Under the pieces are notes generated by a model. The model saw only the letters and a list, made by a program, of their open reading frames with translations, was not told the origin of the DNA and did not search any database. The position numbers and the translations under genes are program-made. From Anthropogastromicrobium sp052273485 (GTDB lineage Bacteria; Bacillota; Clostridia; Lachnospirales; Lachnospiraceae), in contig DAVZID010000009.1 in assembly GCA_052273485.1 (NCBI GenBank), forward strand, positions 7,764 to 71,763: 64,000 nt of DNA. The letters are read 5' to 3'. This document shows, piece after piece, positions 34,274 to 43,271 of this stretch (positions are counted from its first letter, which is position 1; the number at the start of each line of letters is the position of its first letter).

Positions 34274-35983
34274 TTACTGAGTCGCGCCCACCTCGTCCCT
34301 GACCTCTTGCGTAATAACCTCGCCCCCATTTTCATACCAGTTGGTGACAAACTCATCAAACGCATCGATGTCACGCTCCCCCGTGACAATCTGCAGGTAA
34401 TACTCTTTTTCCATCTGGCGAAGTTTCCACCACTGCGAAGCCATGGTCGGTGTCTCATCAAAATAAAGAGACTCAACCTTGTTTCGCTTTGCATTCGCCA
34501 ACAGAGAGCAGGCTGTGATTCGGGAGGTGTATGCTGCCCACTCCTGTGGCGTAGCACTATCTATGTTATCCAGATAGGCTTTACAGATCTCATAATAGGA
34601 ATATTCCAGAAGATCGAGTTCTTCTGGTTTTTTCTTGCCTGAAAGCACCTCTGTCAATTCATGATAACACTTTGTTAATGCGTCTTTGTAATCCACGTTG
34701 ATGGCAATCGGTCTGGCTGTTGGATCCACATTGTTTTGATAGTACGCTTCAAACTCACTGTCGTAATCATCCTCATAGCGCACATAGTCAAACAAGGCAC
34801 TGACAATCTTGCAGGCGATTTCGGGATGCTCGTATCCCTTTCGCACAACAACATATTTGTAGGTAGGATTCTGCGAGTAGTAACTTGTGCTGCCGTCATC
34901 TGCTGTCTGCAACAAAAACGGCTCCCACACAGCATCGGGATCTGCCGTAATCGCTTCCATTAATGGATTGTTTGCTGCCCACCACGGACCAAAGAAAGAA
35001 CCACACAGTCCTTGTGTCACGAGTTCGATGTTATTCGCTGAGGTGCGAAGGAGAAAGTTTTGATCGAGAATATTTTCCTCGTACATACTGCGAAGCTTTC
35101 TTAATGCTTCCTTTGCTTCAGGAAGAACGGACCCATAAGAGACCTCGCCATTCTCGTCTCGAATCCACTGTTTGGGATATGCTCCATTGGAAGCAAACAC
35201 AATGTCCATCAGATACTCACTGCTATAGCCACACTCACCAGACAGATTTGGGTCGCAGACAAAGCCTACTGTTTTGCCAGGCCCATTCTCGCCAGGATCC
35301 TGTTCGATGAACGCTCTCACAATCGCCTCGGCATCTTCAACGGTCTTCGGATCCCCTAAGCCAAGCTTATCCATCCAGTCGCGCCGAAGCCATAGTAAAT
35401 TTGGTCCATCGTCAATATTGGTCTCCGGGATCGCCATGATCTTTCCATCGAAGGTCACACCGTCGATGATGCCATCGCCGTAACTGGCATAGATATCTTT
35501 GATCCGATCAGTCATACAATTTTCAAAGCTCTCCGTCAGATCTTCAATCAAGTCCAGCTCGACGAGCTGACGAAGCTCCTCAAGACTGCCAGCAACCATC
35601 AGATCTGGCAGGTTTTGGTAAGTCATCGCAACAGACATGCTGACAGTATACTGCTCATCCTGCTCCTCAAACACATCTTGATTCTGAATGTTAAAATATT
35701 CTCGCAGATACCGTGTATAAGCATTGTTCTCATAGGTCTCTCCTTCTGGGAGATTCGAGTTATTCGCTCCGGTCATCTTACCAAGCGTATAGGTAATCAG
35801 TTCTGGATATTTTCCATCCGGTGTTGTGCGCGCTTGTTTTTCTTGCTCCAAAAAAGACGGGGACGCCTCTTGGGAGGCTTTGTCTTCGTCCTGCGCTGCA
35901 ATCGCGCGCGGCACAACTGGCAGTAAGAGCGCTGCCACAGCAAGCGTTCCCGCACAAACCATTGTCAAAGCTTCCTTTCCCAT
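34274..35983 (-). CDS. Extracellular solute-binding protein, LplA-like size
   Basis: A 569-residue secreted binding protein at the end of the maltodextrin transport operon, 42 bp behind malG. An N-terminal signal (about 1-30, ending VPRAIAA) precedes an acidic linker. The only early Cys (Cys10) is too close to the start for a lipobox, so type I cleavage is predicted. Length and composition resemble the large LplA-type oligosaccharide-binding proteins. It is a second binding protein beside the MalE-like one and may widen the substrate range of the same permease. Substrate unknown. Confidence 0.82.
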   Translation of the reverse strand: MGKEALTMVCAGTLAVAALLLPVVPRAIAAQDEDKASQEASPSFLEQEKQARTTPDGKYPELITYTLGKMTGANNSNLPEGETYENNAYTRYLREYFNIQNQDVFEEQDEQYTVSMSVAMTYQNLPDLMVAGSLEELRQLVELDLIEDLTESFENCMTDRIKDIYASYGDGIIDGVTFDGKIMAIPETNIDDGPNLLWLRRDWMDKLGLGDPKTVEDAEAIVRAFIEQDPGENGPGKTVGFVCDPNLSGECGYSSEYLMDIVFASNGAYPKQWIRDENGEVSYGSVLPEAKEALRKLRSMYEENILDQNFLLRTSANNIELVTQGLCGSFFGPWWAANNPLMEAITADPDAVWEPFLLQTADDGSTSYYSQNPTYKYVVVRKGYEHPEIACKIVSALFDYVRYEDDYDSEFEAYYQNNVDPTARPIAINVDYKDALTKCYHELTEVLSGKKKPEELDLLEYSYYEICKAYLDNIDSATPQEWAAYTSRITACSLLANAKRNKVESLYFDETPTMASQWWKLRQMEKEYYLQIVTGERDIDAFDEFVTNWYENGGEVITQEVRDEVGATQ

Positions 35984-36025
35984 AGGCGTTCCCCTCTTTC
36001 AATGTTTTTATTTTCTTATTTCTTT

Positions 36026-36901
36026 TTAACCCTTAACGGCTCCTGCTACACCTTCCTGGTAGCATTTTTGCATTGACATAAATAAAATGACAATCGGAAT
36101 GGAAATCAGCACGGCACCTGCTGCGAAGCAGTTAAACCAACTGTTTACATATTCCTTTTCAAGCATATTCCACAAACCGATGGATACGGTATAGTATTTC
36201 GCATTCGCACGACAGATAACTTTCGCAAAGATGAAATCAAGCCATGGTGCCATAAATGCCTGCAGGATCGTGTAGACAATAATAGGCTTACTAAGCGGAA
36301 TGGTGATCTTTGTAAACACCTGAAATCTTGTCGCACCGTCCAGAGAAGCAGCCTCATCAATAGACTTTGGAATCGTGTCAAAAAAGCCTTTTGCAATATA
36401 AAAGCCTAATCCCGCACCGCCAGAATATACAAGCACTAATGCTACACGAATCATCGCACCCTCTGACAGACCAACTGACTTTAAAATATAATAAACAGCG
36501 ACCATTGACATAAAGCCCGGAAACATACCAAGAACAAGTGCAATGTTCATCATCGGTTTTCTCATCTTAAAACGCATACGTGACATACAATATGATACAG
36601 ACAAAACAAAGAAAGTAGAGATTACGCAAGAGAAAATTGAGATGATAAGTGTATTCATAAACATCTGCGGAAAATTTAAAATCTGCGTATCTGTAAACAG
36701 CTTCTTATAGTTGTTCAGTGTAAATGTCTTCGGAATGAGTGTGGAAATATATTGTCCACTCTCTCCTCTAAAGCTGATCATAATAATCCACGCAATCGGA
36801 ATGACCCAAATAACTGCCAAAACAGCAAGAATCACATGAACGATTGTGTTTGTAATAAATCTTTTTCTTTTTGCCGAAGCAGTATTTTGCTTTTTCATCA
36901 T
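36026..36901 (-). CDS. malG: Sugar ABC permease, MalG type
   Basis: A 291-residue inner-membrane permease with six helices and the EAA loop DEAASLDGATRFQVFTKITI, which docks the ATPase. It is of the MalG/YcjP type. It overlaps malF by 4 bp (ATGA). No ATPase gene is in the cluster; like many Firmicute systems it probably uses a shared MsmK-type ATPase encoded elsewhere. Confidence 0.93.
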   Translation of the reverse strand: MMKKQNTASAKRKRFITNTIVHVILAVLAVIWVIPIAWIIMISFRGESGQYISTLIPKTFTLNNYKKLFTDTQILNFPQMFMNTLIISIFSCVISTFFVLSVSYCMSRMRFKMRKPMMNIALVLGMFPGFMSMVAVYYILKSVGLSEGAMIRVALVLVYSGGAGLGFYIAKGFFDTIPKSIDEAASLDGATRFQVFTKITIPLSKPIIVYTILQAFMAPWLDFIFAKVICRANAKYYTVSIGLWNMLEKEYVNSWFNCFAAGAVLISIPIVILFMSMQKCYQEGVAGAVKG

Positions 36902-38271
36902 TGGAAGCCCTCCTCATTCTTATAGGAACCTGTATTCCGATACGTGATCAGTGATACAACGGCCAGAACCACGAAGGTCAAAATACCGATGACTGCACCA
37001 AGATTATAATACTGGTTATCAATTGTCAGCTTATACAGCCAGGTGACGAGAAGATCCGTCCTTCCTGCTGTTGATCCTACAGGTGTAGGATTTCCGCCTG
37101 TCAGCAGATAAATTACATTAAAGTTATTTACATTTCCAGTAAAGGTTGTAATAAGCTGCGGACCTGTCACAAACAGCATATACGGCATTGTGATTGAGAA
37201 AAATGTTCTCACTGGACCTGCACCATCCACTGTTGCCGCCTCATACAAATCTGCCGGAATATTCTGAAGAACACCAGTTACCGTAAGCATGGTAAATGGA
37301 ATACCAACCCAGATATTAATTACAACTACCATCACTCGTGCCAGCGTTGTATTTGACCAGAACGGAATCGCTTTTTCAATGATGCCTGCATTTAATAATA
37401 GCGTATTTACAATACCATTCTGACTAAATATCGTTCTCATTAACAGCAGTGAAACAAACTGCGGAACTGCTGCTGAAAGGACAAAGCAAAAACGCCAGAA
37501 TGCCTTACATCTTGTACCCTTACGGTTGATGACAATTGCAAGAATCATACCTAAGATATAGTTACTAAAAGTCGCTGCTACAGCCCAGATAAGAGTCCAG
37601 CCAAGTACTGACCAGAATGTACTTCCAATGGAATCACCAAAATTTAATACCTTCTCAAAATTAGCCAGTCCTACCCAATTAAAGATTGTTGTATGAGCAT
37701 CTACCTTACTATAATTTGTAAATGCCATACAAATCATGAATACAAGCGGAAGAACTGTGAAAATTAGTATACCAAGAATTGGCAGTGTAAGAAGTGTACG
37801 ATGCAGATCTTTATCAAAAAGACTCTTGATATCTTCCTTAAAAGTAGGAATCTTTTTACCAGCCTCTGACAGACACTGCATTTTATATGCACTCTTTACG
37901 CTTCCACGCCAGAAAATAATAAATGCAGCAACTAAAAAGCATGTAGCTACACCAAACAAAAGCATAAGAAGTGAATTATCACCATTTGTATACTCATAAA
38001 TCTGCTTTGCCTCACTCCATACCTTCTGCTGCTCTTGTCCTCCAAGGTGAACAAGATCTACAATATAGCCTGCACCTTCAAGCACCATAAATGCAATAAA
38101 AGCAATTTCAATGGCAAGCATGCCAAGACCCTTTATTATCTGATGATGTGCAATGTTTCCGAGTCCGAGTACAACCATGGAAAGCTTTGTCAATACATTT
38201 CCCTTTGTAACTGCTTTCGCAACAGAGTACGGATTATCAAATTCTTTGCCCCTTTTTTTCTTTTCGGACAT
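36898..38271 (-). CDS. malF: Sugar ABC permease, MalF type, with N-terminal extension
   Basis: About 457 residues. The last 300 form a normal MalF-type permease with EAA loop YEAATVDGAGPVRTFFSITM. The first 150 add a hydrophobic helix pair (about 50-75 and 100-120), as in streptococcal MalC-like proteins. I start it at ATG 38271 behind GGGAGGTTTTTT, because the longest reading opens with TTG and includes the ribosome site. It follows malE after a GC-rich hairpin, and overlaps malG. Confidence 0.92.
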   Translation of the reverse strand: MSEKKKRGKEFDNPYSVAKAVTKGNVLTKLSMVVLGLGNIAHHQIIKGLGMLAIEIAFIAFMVLEGAGYIVDLVHLGGQEQQKVWSEAKQIYEYTNGDNSLLMLLFGVATCFLVAAFIIFWRGSVKSAYKMQCLSEAGKKIPTFKEDIKSLFDKDLHRTLLTLPILGILIFTVLPLVFMICMAFTNYSKVDAHTTIFNWVGLANFEKVLNFGDSIGSTFWSVLGWTLIWAVAATFSNYILGMILAIVINRKGTRCKAFWRFCFVLSAAVPQFVSLLLMRTIFSQNGIVNTLLLNAGIIEKAIPFWSNTTLARVMVVVINIWVGIPFTMLTVTGVLQNIPADLYEAATVDGAGPVRTFFSITMPYMLFVTGPQLITTFTGNVNNFNVIYLLTGGNPTPVGSTAGRTDLLVTWLYKLTIDNQYYNLGAVIGILTFVVLAVVSLITYRNTGSYKNEEGFQ

Positions 38272-38320
38272 AAAAAACCTCCCGTTCAATCTTAATAGTT
38301 ACATGAATTTGAAAATAAAT

Positions 38321-38350
38321 GCCCCAGGCCCGCAAGGCGGAGCCCGGAGC
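38321..38350 (-). other. Intercistronic stem-loop between malE and malF
   Basis: Read on the minus strand, GCTCCGGGCTCCGC and GCGGGCCTGGGGC pair over about 13 positions (several GU pairs, one bulge) around a CTT loop, then ATTTATTTTC follows. It lies 25-54 bp after the malE stop. It may protect the malE message 3' end and reduce read-through into malF. Confidence 0.7.
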
Positions 38351-38374
38351 TCTTTATTTTATTTCACTTTTTAT

Positions 38375-39661
38375 TTAGTCAACGATGCTCTGATTCATTG
38401 AATCGCTTAACTTATCAGTCATCTCTTCTGCATTGTCTAATGTAACTTCACCGTTTACGATAGACTTACCGAAGTTCTCTGCTGGTGTCCAGTAATTATT
38501 CATAGCGCTTACGAATGGCTGCAGAATAGAAGTCTCATCAAATGTCTCATTCTGAGCAATTACAAGCTCATCCTTCTGGATATCCTCTTCCTCTAACAAA
38601 GCAGTGTTGCACGGAACGATGCTTCTTGCATCATAGTGCAGCTTCTGTGACTCCTCATTTCCAAGGAACAGTGCAAGTGCTACTGCTACCTGCGGATACT
38701 CACAGTTCGGATTTACACCGATTGCCTTAGAACCTGCGAATGACTTCATCTGGATATCTTCACCGTCTAAGTTATATGTTGGAAGTTTTACGATTCCAAG
38801 GTTATCACCCATTGCTTCTGACAGCTTGGTGTAATCCCAAGAACCACTAAACATTGCATTGATGCTTCCATCACACATACCAGAAACGCCAACACCAGAC
38901 TCATCATTTACAAAATTCTTATTTCCTACAAGATTTACAAGATACTTGGTAACTGCTGCACCCTTCTCACCAGCAAAATCGACGCCAGCTTCCTCATCGG
39001 TGCCATCCTCACCAAACAATGTACAACCGTTTCCTACATAGAAAGAACCAATATACCAGGAGTTTGTTAACGGGAAGGAAACCTTACCCTTTTCCAGCAT
39101 GGTATCAAGGCTCTTAACATCCTCCTCATCATATACGCTCTTATCGTAGAACATATACCAGGTATTCGTTGTAAACGGAACACCATATACACAATCATCT
39201 ACTGTTACAGAATCTATGATTGTATCGGAGTTTGTATCCTTAATATAATCAACAGTCTTTCCGCCAAGCTCTGCGATTGCACCTGCATCGATCAGCATCT
39301 GAAGCTGGTCATTTGCAAACATGTAAATGTCTGCAGAACCAGATGGATCCTGAGAAACAGTCTTTCCTGCATCTCCCTCTGCGCAGGTACCATACTCAAA
39401 TGTAAGATCCCAGTTTACATGAAGTTCATTGAATGCTTCGCAGCGCTTCTGCAGCCACTCGCCGTACTCCTCTGCCTGATCCTCTGCCGGTGCCCATACG
39501 GTGATGGTTGCGGTGATCGGATCCTCTGCGGAATAATCAACGGTCTCTGCCTCAGCCTCTGAGCTGGACTCTTCTTCTGCAAATGCGCTTACTGCGCCGC
39601 CTACTGTTGTAAGACACATAGCGCCTGCTAAAAACAAACTGGATGCCTTTCTGAATTTCAT
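38375..39661 (-). CDS. malE: Maltodextrin-type solute-binding protein
   Basis: About 428 residues. The signal peptide MKFRKASSLFLAGAMC... ends SAFA before an acidic Glu/Ser-rich linker; Cys16 is inside the hydrophobic core and does not fit a lipobox. The mature part has the MalE-like pattern (ITATITVWAPAEDQAEEYGEWL, and later KSFAGSKAIGVNPNCEYPQVAVALALFLG). It binds malto-oligosaccharides or a related glucan, judging by its neighbours malF, malG and glgP. ATG 39661 follows GGGAGGATTTATACT. An 8-bp inverted repeat TTTCCGAA/TTCGGAAA (39690-39697, 39736-39743) lies in its leader. Confidence 0.9.
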   Translation of the reverse strand: MKFRKASSLFLAGAMCLTTVGGAVSAFAEEESSSEAEAETVDYSAEDPITATITVWAPAEDQAEEYGEWLQKRCEAFNELHVNWDLTFEYGTCAEGDAGKTVSQDPSGSADIYMFANDQLQMLIDAGAIAELGGKTVDYIKDTNSDTIIDSVTVDDCVYGVPFTTNTWYMFYDKSVYDEEDVKSLDTMLEKGKVSFPLTNSWYIGSFYVGNGCTLFGEDGTDEEAGVDFAGEKGAAVTKYLVNLVGNKNFVNDESGVGVSGMCDGSINAMFSGSWDYTKLSEAMGDNLGIVKLPTYNLDGEDIQMKSFAGSKAIGVNPNCEYPQVAVALALFLGNEESQKLHYDARSIVPCNTALLEEEDIQKDELVIAQNETFDETSILQPFVSAMNNYWTPAENFGKSIVNGEVTLDNAEEMTDKLSDSMNQSIVD

Positions 39662-39823
39662 AGTATAAATCCTCCCTATTTTCTTTTTGTTTCCGAAAAT
39701 CCTTCTGTGGCCGTCTGACAGGGCGGTCATTTCCATTCGGAAATTTTTATGCTATTATTATAAGAAAATTTGGTAATTTTGTATATATCAAAAATGTTAG
39801 ATTCATGTTGTTTTTCTCTGAAA

Positions 39824-41548
39824 TTATTCTAATCGCTTCGGAATCCGAATGCATGTCTTCGTTCCCTCGCCAATTTTACTCTCAATCTGCAAACTATACT
39901 GCTCCCCATAGTAAAGCTTAATTCGCTCATTTACGTTGCGCACACCATATCCCTTCGACTCCTCAGTGAGAATCCGCGCCGCCTGCTCATCACTCATACC
40001 GACTCCATTATCCTCAACGGTAAGCACAATCAGATCGCCTTCTTCTTTTCCAGTGATGATAAGCTTTCCTCTGCCATTTGTCTTGACGTCAATTCCATGT
40101 GCGATCGCATTCTCGATTAACGGCTGCAGCATCAGATTCAATGTTCTGTATTGCCCAATCGATTCGTCCACATGAAACTCGACGTCAAAATCATAGTCGT
40201 GCATCATTAGCTGAATGTCTAGGTAAGAGCGCATATTGCGAAGCTCATCCTCAAGCGACATGACATTCTTCCCCTTATTTAATGAGGTTCGATAAAACGT
40301 CGAGAGTGCCAACGTAATCTTACTAATGTCATCCGCGCCAGCCTCGATTGCCTTCCAGTTAATCAGCGATAACGTATTATATAGAAAGTGCGGATTGATC
40401 TGCGCCTGAAGTGCCCGCATCTCATACTCCTTTTCTTTGATTCGTCCCTCATACACTTCCTTAATCAATGTGTTTAAGCGAAGCAGCATCGCATCAAAGC
40501 CATTGACCAGATCACCAATCTCATCACAGCTGTCACTGACGATCTCCGCCTCCAGATTTCCTTTCTCGACCTGCTCCATTCCAGACTTTAAGCGACGAAT
40601 CCGCTTTGTAACAAAGCTTGTTAGAATGATCATAGCAATAATGGCCATCGCTGCCATGACAAGTACCGCACTCACGGCAATTCGCGTAATCGGTGCAACC
40701 GACGACACAATCAGGCGGTTTGGCTTATACAGACATGCCTTCCAGCCCGTCATAGATGAGGTTTCTGAGAGAATCTCATAGCTGCTGTATTTGTTATGCT
40801 GTTCATCGAGAAGCTGCGCCGCACTGAGCATATAATCATCGTATTTTTCATCAAAAAATGCATTCTCGTAGACTGCATCGCCATCTTCATTGAAAATTAC
40901 GACACCATAATTGTTCTGAAGGGTCTGCTCAAATGCCTCAAACATACTGTCATAGTCGACGCTAATGTACAAAATGCCATCCAGACCGTAACGTGACAAC
41001 ATACTCATCGGACTTGCCAAAAATACAATGCCCTCGTTCTTATCCACAAACCATTGCATCTCCCCAGCATCACGCACACGCTTGTACCAGTTGGTATCGG
41101 TGATCTCCGAGATCGGCGCTAATGTATCGCCACGCTTAATCAAGTCTTTGCCGACATAGATCGTGACCTTTCCAACATCGTTGTGAAAATATTTGAGTGA
41201 GGCAAGCATTGGGTCTAAGATTGTAACAAGCTGATTGTACATATCATACACCGAATCATACCGATAGCCGAGCACCTGCGAGATGGTCTGATTATAGCAA
41301 ATATAATTGTTTAGATTGGTGTAGATTGCAAGCTTATTTTCCATCGAGGCAAGCGCCTGATACAGATACGATTCCATGCTGTCACTCTCGCTTTGCCACA
41401 AAATCTGCTTCATCTGCACATACGTGACCGACAGCACCGCTGCAACTGGAAGAAAGCCAGACAATGCATAGACAATAGCAAGCTTATACCCCAGGCGGAT
41501 ATTGCGAAACCAACCGACAATTCGATTTCGCAGCTTATTTTTCTTCAA
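39824..41548 (-). CDS. LytS/YesM-type sensor histidine kinase
   Basis: A 574-residue membrane kinase. Helices at about 22-44 and 290-312 enclose a 245-residue external dCache-like sensing domain. HAMP follows (313-363), then the LytS-type H-box ALQAQINPHFLYNTL with His387 and an ATPase domain with N-box LIENAIAHGI and DNGVGMS. It starts at TTG 41548 behind GGGGACGAG and overlaps the regulator by 14 bp. With the AraC-type regulator it forms a YesMN system likely sensing extracellular sugar and controlling the adjacent malEFG genes. Confidence 0.93.
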   Translation of the reverse strand: MKKNKLRNRIVGWFRNIRLGYKLAIVYALSGFLPVAAVLSVTYVQMKQILWQSESDSMESYLYQALASMENKLAIYTNLNNYICYNQTISQVLGYRYDSVYDMYNQLVTILDPMLASLKYFHNDVGKVTIYVGKDLIKRGDTLAPISEITDTNWYKRVRDAGEMQWFVDKNEGIVFLASPMSMLSRYGLDGILYISVDYDSMFEAFEQTLQNNYGVVIFNEDGDAVYENAFFDEKYDDYMLSAAQLLDEQHNKYSSYEILSETSSMTGWKACLYKPNRLIVSSVAPITRIAVSAVLVMAAMAIIAMIILTSFVTKRIRRLKSGMEQVEKGNLEAEIVSDSCDEIGDLVNGFDAMLLRLNTLIKEVYEGRIKEKEYEMRALQAQINPHFLYNTLSLINWKAIEAGADDISKITLALSTFYRTSLNKGKNVMSLEDELRNMRSYLDIQLMMHDYDFDVEFHVDESIGQYRTLNLMLQPLIENAIAHGIDVKTNGRGKLIITGKEEGDLIVLTVEDNGVGMSDEQAARILTEESKGYGVRNVNERIKLYYGEQYSLQIESKIGEGTKTCIRIPKRLE

Positions 41549-43091
41549 TCATCTCGTCCCCACTTTCCCTAAATTTCTGCGGACTAATCCCGTAATACTC
41601 CCGAAAACTTGAACAAAAATAGGAGACATTCGGATACCCACATGCGGTACTGATATCCACAATCTTCATCATCGTCTGCTCCAATAGTTCCTTTGCCTTT
41701 TCCATGCGCACACTCTTGATAAAGCGGCTCAAATTTTGCCCCGTCTCCTTCTTGAAGACACTACTTAAGTAGCTCGGCGCCATGTAGACAAGCTCACTTA
41801 AACGATCGACGCTCATCTCTTCTCCATAATGTGCTGCGATGTATTGCTTGACGACCTCTACCTCGCGATGACCATTCTGCGGTCTGCCCGAAAAAACTTT
41901 TTCTAGCCGATTAATCGAATCACGCACCAAACCTGTCACCTGCGCAAAATCAAAGGAGCGATACAACCGATCAATTTGTGTATTTAGCTTTTCCTCGCCC
42001 TCGCCAGGAAGATTGTCATAGATATCCTTTAGCAAATTGGCAAATAAAAACTTGATGTACATCTGAGAAAATGCGGTCTTGCTGCGGTATTTCTGGCTGA
42101 AACGATCAAAATGAGCGCGCAGACTCTGAATATCCTTCATACGAATGTCCTGCTTCATCTGTTTCATCAGTGTGTCATCGTTGATCTGGATAATCTCAGA
42201 ATCATCGCGCTCCATTCCACTGTAAAACAAGCGTGTACTTGGATGGTAAAATTTATTCTCCATCAATGTCTCAAGCTCCTCCATCGCCGCCGCGATCTGC
42301 TCGGCCTGATGAATCTCAGACGACACGGATGCTATACAATGCTTTTCGTACTCTGCCTCAATCTGGTCTAATGTCTCATTTGCAAATGCAATGCAATCAA
42401 GCGCTCGATCTTTTAATAAGATGACTGACTGCTGTGGTGTTAGATTCAAATATAAAAATGCGTCGCTGTCCGGAAACTCACTTTCCTTCTTTGCCAGAAT
42501 GCGCTCCTCCAGATCTACGCCATTTTTTCCAAAGAAATCATCCTCTGTCTCAAGCATCATAATACGGCAAAAGCAGTCCACATCCTGCCGTGTTAAAACG
42601 CCGCCTGTGTGCTGCAATACCTCTGTCACATTCACTCCATTTACGATCTGGTAAAGCGCATGCTCACGAATCTGCTGCATGCTCTTTTTTCTCATATTTT
42701 TCTCTGCGCGCGCCGCCTCAAGCTCCTGCACGGCTCTCGAGATGGTTTCCTTAAATTCACTCGGATCAACCGGTTTTAAAATATAGTCCGAAACGCCAAG
42801 ACGCACTGCTTTTCTGGCATAATCAAACTCGCTGCACCCAGAAAAAATCACACATTTCATATCCTCATGTCCATCAATCTGCTGACACTCCTCAATCAGA
42901 CGAATGCCATCCATAAATGGCATCTTTACATCTGTAAGTAAAATATCAATCTTATGGTTCTTTAAATAATCGAGCGCCTCACGGCCATTTGCTGCCTCCA
43001 TGGTCTCACACGGCAGCTGCATATGCCGAAGAAGCATCTTAATGCCATTTCGCTCAATCCGCTCATCGTCTACAATCAATACCTGATACAT
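41535..43091 (-). CDS. YesN-type response regulator with AraC domain
   Basis: A 518-residue regulator. The receiver shows VDDERIERNG and phosphoacceptor Asp in DILLTDVKMPFMDG (about 57) with Lys in SDYILKPVDPSEF. A long helical middle of about 270 residues is followed by a C-terminal AraC DNA-binding domain (about 410-515: MSVDRLSELVYMAPSYLSSV and VSYFCSSFREYYGISPQKFR). It pairs with the downstream kinase. It has its own promoter at 43159-43187 and a leader hairpin. Confidence 0.94.
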   Translation of the reverse strand: MYQVLIVDDERIERNGIKMLLRHMQLPCETMEAANGREALDYLKNHKIDILLTDVKMPFMDGIRLIEECQQIDGHEDMKCVIFSGCSEFDYARKAVRLGVSDYILKPVDPSEFKETISRAVQELEAARAEKNMRKKSMQQIREHALYQIVNGVNVTEVLQHTGGVLTRQDVDCFCRIMMLETEDDFFGKNGVDLEERILAKKESEFPDSDAFLYLNLTPQQSVILLKDRALDCIAFANETLDQIEAEYEKHCIASVSSEIHQAEQIAAAMEELETLMENKFYHPSTRLFYSGMERDDSEIIQINDDTLMKQMKQDIRMKDIQSLRAHFDRFSQKYRSKTAFSQMYIKFLFANLLKDIYDNLPGEGEEKLNTQIDRLYRSFDFAQVTGLVRDSINRLEKVFSGRPQNGHREVEVVKQYIAAHYGEEMSVDRLSELVYMAPSYLSSVFKKETGQNLSRFIKSVRMEKAKELLEQTMMKIVDISTACGYPNVSYFCSSFREYYGISPQKFRESGDEMIEEK

Positions 43092-43119
43092 TCCCTCGTA
43101 TCCTTTCCGTCTTCATAGT

Positions 43120-43145
43120 GCCAGAATTGCCATCACGCTTCTGGC
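43120..43145 (-). other. Leader hairpin of the YesN-type gene
   Basis: GCCAGAA (43120-43126) and TTCTGGC (43139-43145) form a perfect 7-bp inverted repeat between the promoter and the start codon of the regulator gene. Role unknown. Confidence 0.45.
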
Positions 43146-43158
43146 TATTCTGCTTTCT

Positions 43159-43187
43159 ATTTTACCCTAATAGACGGTTAAAATCAA
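43159..43187 (-). promoter_or_regulatory. Promoter of the YesN/YesM operon
   Basis: On the minus strand TTGATT (43187-43182) and TAAAAT (43164-43159) are 17 bp apart. It lies directly after the terminator of glgP. Confidence 0.6.
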
Positions 43188-43219
43188 CGACAAAAATGGG
43201 CAGCTTGCCTGCTGCCCAT
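43188..43219 (-). terminator. Terminator of glgP
   Basis: On the minus strand ATGGGCAGCAGG...AAGCTGCCCAT forms an 8-bp or longer stem followed by TTTTTG. Confidence 0.75.
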
Positions 43220-43222
43220 TTG

Positions 43223-43269
43223 CTGTTCACGGGACCCCCATTCGCAAAACCGCACGTTCCGTGAACTGT
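43223..43269. repeat. Hairpin bounded by GTTCACGG/CCGTGAAC
   Basis: GTTCACGG (43225-43232) and CCGTGAAC (43259-43266) are perfect 8-bp inverted arms around 26 bp, just after the glgP stop. The outer sequence CTGTTCACG...CGTGAACTGT is the same as around the element at 61.2 kb, which suggests a small repeat family. Confidence 0.45.
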
Positions 43270-43271
43270 AA

